Shown in pieces: positions 58,525 to 64,000 of a DNA stretch of 64,000 nucleotides. Position numbers and translations under genes: made by a program. Each line of letters opens with the position of its first letter. The stretch's first letter is position 1. A model generated the notes under the pieces. The model saw nothing but the letters and a program-made list of their open reading frames with translations, searched no databases and was not told the origin of the DNA. Source of the DNA: Gemmatimonadota bacterium (GTDB lineage Bacteria > Gemmatimonadota > Gemmatimonadetes > Gemmatimonadales > Gemmatimonadaceae); contig JADKAQ010000013.1 in NCBI GenBank assembly GCA_016719105.1, positions 124,001-188,000 of the forward strand. The letters are read 5' to 3'.

Positions 58525-59639
58525 CGGCGCCGCAGCGAAAGGCCGACGCCAAGCGTCTGGCCGAACTGCGCGAGCACGTGCGGGCGACCGCCACCGATCG
58601 CCCGGGCGTGTACCGCATGCTCGGGGAGGGGGGCGAGGTGGTGTACGTGGGGAAGAGCAAGAAGCTGCGCACACGCCTGATGAGCTACTTTCGCGCCGAG
58701 TACCCGCGGGACAAGGGAGCGCGCATCGTGCGCGACGCGGTGGCGATCGAGTGGAGCTACGTCCCCAGCGAGTTTGCCGCGCTGCTGGAGGAGCTTCGGC
58801 TGATCAAGCGGCTGCGCCCGCGCTTCAACGTGGCGATGAAGCGCGACGCTCGGCACTACGCCTTCGTACGCGTGGCGGGCGGCGTCGCTCCTCGGCTCAC
58901 GGTGGTGCGCGGTTCCGGGGCGGGCGAGCGCGGGGGCGTCTACTATGGACCGTTTGTCGGCGCCGATCGCCTGCGCGACGCGCTGCGCGAGTTGGGCGAC
59001 GCGCTGGGGCTGCGCGATTGCACCCTCGACAGTCGCATGCAGTTCGCCGACCAGTCGGAGCTCCTCCCCCTTCCGCCGCGAACGCCGGGGTGCATCCGGC
59101 ACGAGATCGGGACGTGCCTGGGGCCGTGTATCGCCGCGGTGCGTGCCGACGTCTACGAGGAGCGCGTGCGGCAGGCGCGCACCTTCCTGGAAGGGGCGCA
59201 CAACGAGCCGATCGAACGCCTGCGCGACGCGATGCAGGAGGCGAGCGATTTCCTGGCGTACGAGCGCGCCGCCGTGTTGCGCGACAAGCTGCAACGCCTG
59301 GAGTCGCTGCGCGAGCAGTTCCTGCGGCTCCGGTTCGCCGTGGAATCGTTGACGTTTGCCTACATCGTCCCGGGGCACGAGGGTGAGGATCGGTTCTACC
59401 TCATCCGTCGCGGCGTCGTGCGGGGGGAGTTCCCTGCCCCGCGCTCGCCGGCGGAGTGGGAGAGTTTGCGCGAGGGGTGCGAGCGGACGTTCGGCAACGG
59501 ACCACCAGGGACGGTTGCCACGGTGCCCGCGCACGAGATCGACGAGCTGCTGCTGGTGACGTCGTGGTTTGGCGTGCACCCAACCGAGCTGCAGCAGACC
59601 GTGCCGGCCGACGCGGTGCGGACGCTGTGGGGGGGCTAG
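58512..59639 (+). CDS. Short UvrC-like GIY-YIG nuclease
   Basis: A 375-residue protein corresponding to the N-terminal part of UvrC. The GIY-YIG domain is PGVYRMLGEGGEVVYVGKSKKLRTRLMSYF (catalytic Tyr and Arg present, about residues 30-60), then Cys-rich loop CIRHEIGTCLGPC near 195 and the UVR-like helices EERVRQARTFLEG to RDKLQRLESLREQF. The UvrC RNase H-like second nuclease domain and the helix-hairpin-helix are missing. The nearest concept is Cho, or a damage-specific nuclease. Placement behind mutM, in overlapping frames, points to DNA repair. ATG 58512 is the likely start. Confidence 0.85.
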   Translation: MPALTAPQRKADAKRLAELREHVRATATDRPGVYRMLGEGGEVVYVGKSKKLRTRLMSYFRAEYPRDKGARIVRDAVAIEWSYVPSEFAALLEELRLIKRLRPRFNVAMKRDARHYAFVRVAGGVAPRLTVVRGSGAGERGGVYYGPFVGADRLRDALRELGDALGLRDCTLDSRMQFADQSELLPLPPRTPGCIRHEIGTCLGPCIAAVRADVYEERVRQARTFLEGAHNEPIERLRDAMQEASDFLAYERAAVLRDKLQRLESLREQFLRLRFAVESLTFAYIVPGHEGEDRFYLIRRGVVRGEFPAPRSPAEWESLREGCERTFGNGPPGTVATVPAHEIDELLLVTSWFGVHPTELQQTVPADAVRTLWGG

Positions 59640-59863
59640 CCGCGTAGCATCCCGGTCGCCCGTCGGCGACGCACTGCCCCGTTCGCCCCACGAATCGGCG
59701 GCCGAGGTCGCCTGGGATCCTAACACGTTACAACAGGGATTCGCGGACTGGCTCGTCACGAGGGAGCCCGGGATATTGGCGCGGGTACTCCACGGCATCC
59801 CGCACCCGTCGCCAGATGCACGATATCGTACGACGCCTTCGCCTCGTTCGTCGTTGTCGCGCG

Positions 59864-62320
59864 ATGCGCCCAGAATCGCTGCCGCGGTTCGTGACGCGTG
59901 GCGCGCTCGTCATCCTGAGCGCGTTTTCCGCCGTCGTCGTGCATGCGCAGCGGGGACCCAACGCCTCGGACGCGCCGCCGCATCAGTACGTGATCGAGTT
60001 CACAGCGAGCGAACGCTGGCTGCACGCCCGCAGCTTTCCCCCCGCCGTCCCCTTCGTCACGCGGGACTTCATCATCACGATCGATTCCGTCCTGCCTGAC
60101 GCCGGGACGGGAGCGCGCACCGTCTTCCTCCGGCAGGGCGACCCGCGATACGCCAAGGGAGCAGGACGTCTCGTCATCCCGGCCACCGCGGCACCGCAGC
60201 GCGCCGTGGTGCCACTAGTGGAGAACGACCGGCCCCAACCAGGGCGTACCCCGAAGGAGATGCGCATCAGCTTCCTCTGGCGCGTCCTCGCCAATCCGGC
60301 GCAGACGGTCGGGCTCTCGCTTCCGGACGAGAATCTGTGGGACCTCGCCCCGTCGTTCCACCCGACATCGCTGACGCCAGGTGCCACGTGGCGCGACACC
60401 ATCCGCGCGCGCGCCGAGATCGACGGGATGTGGCAGGAGGTCACGGGGATCCGCACAAGCTGGTTGGAGGCCGACTCCAGTGCCAACGGACGCGTGCGGT
60501 GGCTGGTGCGCGACAGCGCCGCGGTGCGGTATCGGGCGCAGTCCGAGATCCCGGACGACGATCGCGAGTCCAACCCGATCGTGCGGCAAGAGGCCACGGG
60601 GACGATCATGGGGCGCTACGTGCAGGATGTGGCGTTGCAGCTCCCGGCGTGGCGTCGCGACTCCACGCGCTGGTCCGGGACGGCACGACTCCAGGAGCCC
60701 GGGCGCCCCGCCGTCAGCACGTCGGCGCACTTCGAACGCATTCGCACGTGGAAGGGCTTTGCCCCCGACGAGTACGTTCGCATGCGCGACGCACGGTTCC
60801 GCGAGCGCAACCTCCGCTACTCCGGGCCGGTGCGGCAACCGAAGGACGCCTGGCAGGTGCGACTCGCGGCGCGCGACACGGCGCTGCTCGACTCCCTCGA
60901 GAGGGTCTTCGCCGCCTCGTCGCATGTGCCGTTGCGCGACAGCATCACGGCTGCCCTCCCGTGGGCCTCATGGAGCCCAGGGCTCGAGGTGCGCATGCGG
61001 GAGCGCGCCGTGGCCGCTGGCGACACCGCACAGCTACTCGCGAAGCTGGGCGCGACGCCGCTCGCATTCGAGCGGCGCTACTCGCTGGCCGACGCCCGTC
61101 GGCTCCTCGACTGGCTGGAGGATCCGCAACGGCTGTGGGACTGGGGGATCCGACGATCGACGCTCACCGAGCCGCTGACCGAGACGCTCGTGCACCGTCC
61201 GCTCGCGCTGCGCGACACATCGACGTGGCCCTGCGACCCCGAGGCCTGCGACCTGCTGGCCGAGCGAGGAGGGCGATCCCGCGAACCGTTGGCGCGTGAT
61301 CTCGCGTTGCTCCTGCAGTTCTCGCGCGCGCCACGCGCCCATGTCGCCCGGGTTCGTCGTCACGCCGTGGAGCAGCCGACCTTCTTCGCCAGGGCGTTGT
61401 ACCTGGCGGACGGCGTCGGCGCCTGGTGGGATGCCTCGACCAAACCACGTGTCCCCGCACCGGACGGCGATTGGCGCGACTGGTTGAGGTGGATGCACGG
61501 CGGGGTGACCACGCAGCTCGACCTAAGGCCCGCCGGTCTTCCGCGCCCGGTCCTCGCCGAACTCCCCCTGCGCTTCGAGAGCGGTCACGAACACGCCCTC
61601 CGCATGCACGCCCTGGTCACCGGGCGGGACTTCGATCGAGAGCTGCAGGCGGCGTTTGGCGCAGCCGCGAGCGACTCCGCACGCTTCGTCCTCGGCACGG
61701 TCTGGAACAACCTGCGACCGACACCGGTGCCGGAGGACACGCTGCGCGACTGGTTCCGCAGCGGCTCCCGTCTGCTGCAACAACTGGCCACCACGGAGGC
61801 CATGCTGGCAACCCGCCCGATGCCGCCGGCGGAACGTCGATGGCCGGAGACGGAGATGTCGCGCGCCCTGCGCGATTCCCTCCTCGACGGCGCCCTCGAG
61901 CAACTCGCCACGGGAGCGCCGCGCTGGCGAACGCCCGAACAGGTCACCGACAGCGCCAAGGCCGCCGCTTCCGGCAAGCGGCTGCTGCGGGGACGCAACC
62001 TCGCGGCACCTCGCGACACCCTCCCACCGATCCTGGTGGCAGAGGACTGGCCCGACGGGCTCCCCATGCGGTGGCGCGCTGCATTCCGCCTGATGTCACG
62101 CGCGGAGCTGAAAGCGCTCCCGGTGACCCAGGGCTTCGTCGCGCACTCGATGGCGCTCACTCGGCGCGGCCCGTTCGTCCTCCTCAACGTGGAGAAACTG
62201 GGACAGATCGCGCGCCCCGCGGACGCGGCCCGGCAGGCATTCTACGCCTACTCGACCTTCCTCCTGTTGGAGATCGACGGCGAGCGGCTGCTGGTGGGGA
62301 TGCAGATGTCGATGACCTGA
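59864..62320 (+). CDS. Large secreted protein of unknown function
   Basis: An 818-residue protein with a signal peptide (ending SAVVVHAQ near residue 29 from ATG 59864). The first 300 residues look beta rich, with RTVFLRQGDPRYAKG and PSFHPTSLTPGATWRDTIRA; the middle and end are helical and rich in L, A, R, W and P. A final region near residue 770 (FVAHSMALTRRGPFVLLNVEKLGQIARP) is more hydrophobic. I recognise no family. No other gene overlaps it; it follows the uvrC-like gene after 224 bp and is convergent with the histidine kinase. Confidence 0.68.
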   Translation: MRPESLPRFVTRGALVILSAFSAVVVHAQRGPNASDAPPHQYVIEFTASERWLHARSFPPAVPFVTRDFIITIDSVLPDAGTGARTVFLRQGDPRYAKGAGRLVIPATAAPQRAVVPLVENDRPQPGRTPKEMRISFLWRVLANPAQTVGLSLPDENLWDLAPSFHPTSLTPGATWRDTIRARAEIDGMWQEVTGIRTSWLEADSSANGRVRWLVRDSAAVRYRAQSEIPDDDRESNPIVRQEATGTIMGRYVQDVALQLPAWRRDSTRWSGTARLQEPGRPAVSTSAHFERIRTWKGFAPDEYVRMRDARFRERNLRYSGPVRQPKDAWQVRLAARDTALLDSLERVFAASSHVPLRDSITAALPWASWSPGLEVRMRERAVAAGDTAQLLAKLGATPLAFERRYSLADARRLLDWLEDPQRLWDWGIRRSTLTEPLTETLVHRPLALRDTSTWPCDPEACDLLAERGGRSREPLARDLALLLQFSRAPRAHVARVRRHAVEQPTFFARALYLADGVGAWWDASTKPRVPAPDGDWRDWLRWMHGGVTTQLDLRPAGLPRPVLAELPLRFESGHEHALRMHALVTGRDFDRELQAAFGAAASDSARFVLGTVWNNLRPTPVPEDTLRDWFRSGSRLLQQLATTEAMLATRPMPPAERRWPETEMSRALRDSLLDGALEQLATGAPRWRTPEQVTDSAKAAASGKRLLRGRNLAAPRDTLPPILVAEDWPDGLPMRWRAAFRLMSRAELKALPVTQGFVAHSMALTRRGPFVLLNVEKLGQIARPADAARQAFYAYSTFLLLEIDGERLLVGMQMSMT

Positions 62321-62349
62321 CGCGGGCACCAGAGGTGACGACCGCCGCG

Positions 62350-64000
62350 CTAGCCTCGCGCCGCGATGCGCGGGCAGGCGTCGTCGATCGCCGACTTGAG
62401 GTCGGCCATGCCGTACGGCTTGGAGAGCAGCGCGGTCTTCACCCCAAGTGACCGCACGTCGCGCGCGGCCTCGGCCACGAAGCCGCTGACGACGACGGCG
62501 GGGAGATGCTCGCGCAGGCGGCGCAGGGCGGCGATCATCTGCGTCCCGGTACGCCCCGGCATGCGATAGTCGGTGATGACGAGGGCGCAGTCGTCGGCGT
62601 GCTCGGCGAACCACGCCTCTGCGGCGGCGGCCGACGACACCGCCACCGCCTGGTGCCCGAGCGCGGCGACCACGCGACGCGCCGTCTCCAGCACCACCGG
62701 TTCGTCGTCGACGAGGAGGATGGTGCGCGGTGCCACTCGGTCGCGGGCGTCGGGCCCGGTGGCCGAGGTCGGGGTGGGCCGCCGGGGCGCGGATGGCACC
62801 TGCGGCCTGGGGCCGTCTGCGCCTTCGATCGCCTCCGCGCGCGATGCCGGGATCATCACCGTCACGACCGTCCCGATGCCGCACGCACTGTCGATGTCGA
62901 TCGACCCGCCTAACGCCAAGATGAGGTTGCGCACCGTCGGGAGCCCGAGCCCCGTGCCCTCCTGCGCCGCCTTGGTCGTGAAGAAGGGTTCGAAGACGCG
63001 CGCCAGCGTGTCGGGGCTCATGCCGTCGCCGTTGTCGCGCACGCGCAAACGCACGAAGGGGAGACCGTCCCGCATCACCCGCTCCGCCTCAATCACGACT
63101 ACCCCGCCGGACGACATCGCCTGTACGCTGTTGATCGCCAGGTTCATCACGATCTGGTGCAGTTCGGCGGACGACGCGTGCACGAGGGGGAGCGCCGTCA
63201 GCCGCAGCTCGATGCGCACGCGCGCGTCGGCCCGGGCGCGCACGAGGCGCGCGACCTCGCGCACCACGGCGCCCAGGTCCCCGGTCTCATGGATCGCCAC
63301 CTCGCCCTTTCGCAGCATCAGCAGGCGCTTGACGAGGTCGCGCCCGCGCTCGGCGGATGCGCGGATGTCGTCCAGCAGCTCGCGCGACTCGTCGTCCGAC
63401 GAATCGGCGAGCAGCTCCACGTTGGCGAGGATCGGCGTGAGGAGGTTGTTGACGTCGTGGGCGATCCCTCCGGCGAGCGTCCCCAGCGCCTCGAGATGTT
63501 GGCCGCGACGGCGCTCGGCCTCCGCCTTGAGTCGCGCTTCGGCCTCGCGCTCGAGCCCGGAGACCAGCACGCCTACCGAGACGGTCGCCATGAGGCCGAG
63601 CATCGCCGTATTCAACGCCGACAATGTCCAGAGCGAGAGCGCATCATCAATCCCGATGGCCCACACCACCTGCCCACGTCCGATGCCCACGCCGATTGCG
63701 GCAAAGGCGACAATGTTCGCGATGACCACGCCGACGCCGGAGCGCACCCCCAGTAGAAGACCGGCCGAGAGCGCGGCCATGCTGAGCCAGACCGGCCCGG
63801 CGGTCCGGAATCCCGCCAGGGTGAGCGTGAGGGCGCCGATCGTGAAGAGCGAGACGATCAGCATCCACGCCCGGGTGCGATACGGCAGGGCGCGGCTGCC
63901 CAGCGTCCAGAATGTGAGCCCGTAAGCGACGAGATCGACGGCGACGATCGACCAGAGCCCGCGCCTTCCCAGCACGTAGATGGCGAAAAGGAGCGTGGGC
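62350..64000 (-). CDS. Hybrid histidine kinase, 5' end cut by window edge
   Basis: Membrane histidine kinase with C-terminal receiver. From the window edge the frame reads PTLLFAIYVLGRRGLW and continues into at least five more hydrophobic helices to about 150 residues later, so the start lies outside. Then a His-kinase core: H-box GGIAHDVNNLL, N-box NLAINSVQAM, G1 DNGDGM, F-box FEPFFTTK, G2 GTGLGL. After an A/P-rich linker a full receiver domain follows (ILLVDDEPVV, Asp in LVITDYRMPG, SKPYG). The internal GTG at 63975 would leave out one transmembrane segment and is unlikely to be the true start. Confidence 0.88.
   Translation of the reverse strand, partial: PTLLFAIYVLGRRGLWSIVAVDLVAYGLTFWTLGSRALPYRTRAWMLIVSLFTIGALTLTLAGFRTAGPVWLSMAALSAGLLLGVRSGVGVVIANIVAFAAIGVGIGRGQVVWAIGIDDALSLWTLSALNTAMLGLMATVSVGVLVSGLEREAEARLKAEAERRRGQHLEALGTLAGGIAHDVNNLLTPILANVELLADSSDDESRELLDDIRASAERGRDLVKRLLMLRKGEVAIHETGDLGAVVREVARLVRARADARVRIELRLTALPLVHASSAELHQIVMNLAINSVQAMSSGGVVVIEAERVMRDGLPFVRLRVRDNGDGMSPDTLARVFEPFFTTKAAQEGTGLGLPTVRNLILALGGSIDIDSACGIGTVVTVMIPASRAEAIEGADGPRPQVPSAPRRPTPTSATGPDARDRVAPRTILLVDDEPVVLETARRVVAALGHQAVAVSSAAAAEAWFAEHADDCALVITDYRMPGRTGTQMIAALRRLREHLPAVVVSGFVAEAARDVRSLGVKTALLSKPYGMADLKSAIDDACPRIAARG

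Overview
The window is about 70% GC and reads as chromosomal DNA of a Gram-negative, outer-membrane bacterium, most likely of the Gemmatimonadota. The reasons are a SusC/SusD pair next to an acyclic-carotenoid cluster (phytoene synthase, CruF-type hydratase, phytoene desaturase), Kdo-kinase and heptosyltransferase genes for lipopolysaccharide, many secreted proteins ending their signal peptides in A-Q or a lipobox, and strong G/C at third codon positions. This placement is an inference from gene content, not from a marker search. There are no insertion sequences, prophage genes or CRISPR arrays; apart from the arsenic and microcompartment genes it is housekeeping sequence.

Layout. 1-5.2 kb: glycolipid or envelope genes (phosphodiesterase, PAP2 phosphatase, two GT4 glycosyltransferases, DUF2334 deacetylase). 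5.2-7.3 kb: phosphate uptake (DUF47/PhoU-like regulator and PiT transporter). 7.4-10 kb: two bacterial-microcompartment vertex proteins translationally coupled to a deoxyribose-phosphate aldolase that carries an encapsulation-peptide-like N-terminus, plus a rhomboid protease. 10.1-14 kb: dnaK and an HtrA/DegP protease. 14.2 kb: tRNA-Leu. 14.9-19.6 kb: SusD and SusC on the minus strand. 20.3-23.8 kb: carotenoid genes. 25.6-33.2 kb: trigger factor, ClpP, ClpX, Lon, EngB, lipoprotein. 33.3-36.1 kb: NUDIX hydrolase and a PilB-type ATPase fused to a receiver domain. 36.2-44 kb: outer-membrane protein, TrpE, FHA-GAF-cyclase, LPS genes, Spy-like protein. 44.1-48.2 kb: arsenic operon (ArsR, 52-residue peptide, ArsN2-like acetyltransferase, ArsM, aquaporin) running into dtd and maf. 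48.3-51.6 kb: glmS and glmM. 51.8-55.3 kb: degenerate AMP-binding protein, HD-GYP response regulator, methionine/cysteine PLP enzyme. 55.4-59.6 kb: M48 peptidase, purD, mutM and a short UvrC-like protein in overlapping frames. 59.8-64 kb: a secreted protein of unknown function and a hybrid histidine kinase cut by the window edge.

Four things stand out. The aldolase/vertex-protein operon looks like part of a sugar-phosphate microcompartment whose hexameric shell genes are not here. The octamer GCCTAACG (or CGTTAGGC) occurs 21 times, in several reading frames, against about two expected. The leaders of clpP and lon share an unusual architecture: purine 7-mer repeats, a GC palindrome, then complementary pyrimidine 7-mer repeats running up to the start codon. 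Finally, dnaK and susC each carry one single-base frameshift near the 3' end in a short base run, which is more likely sequence error than biology; coordinates near those points should be treated with care.
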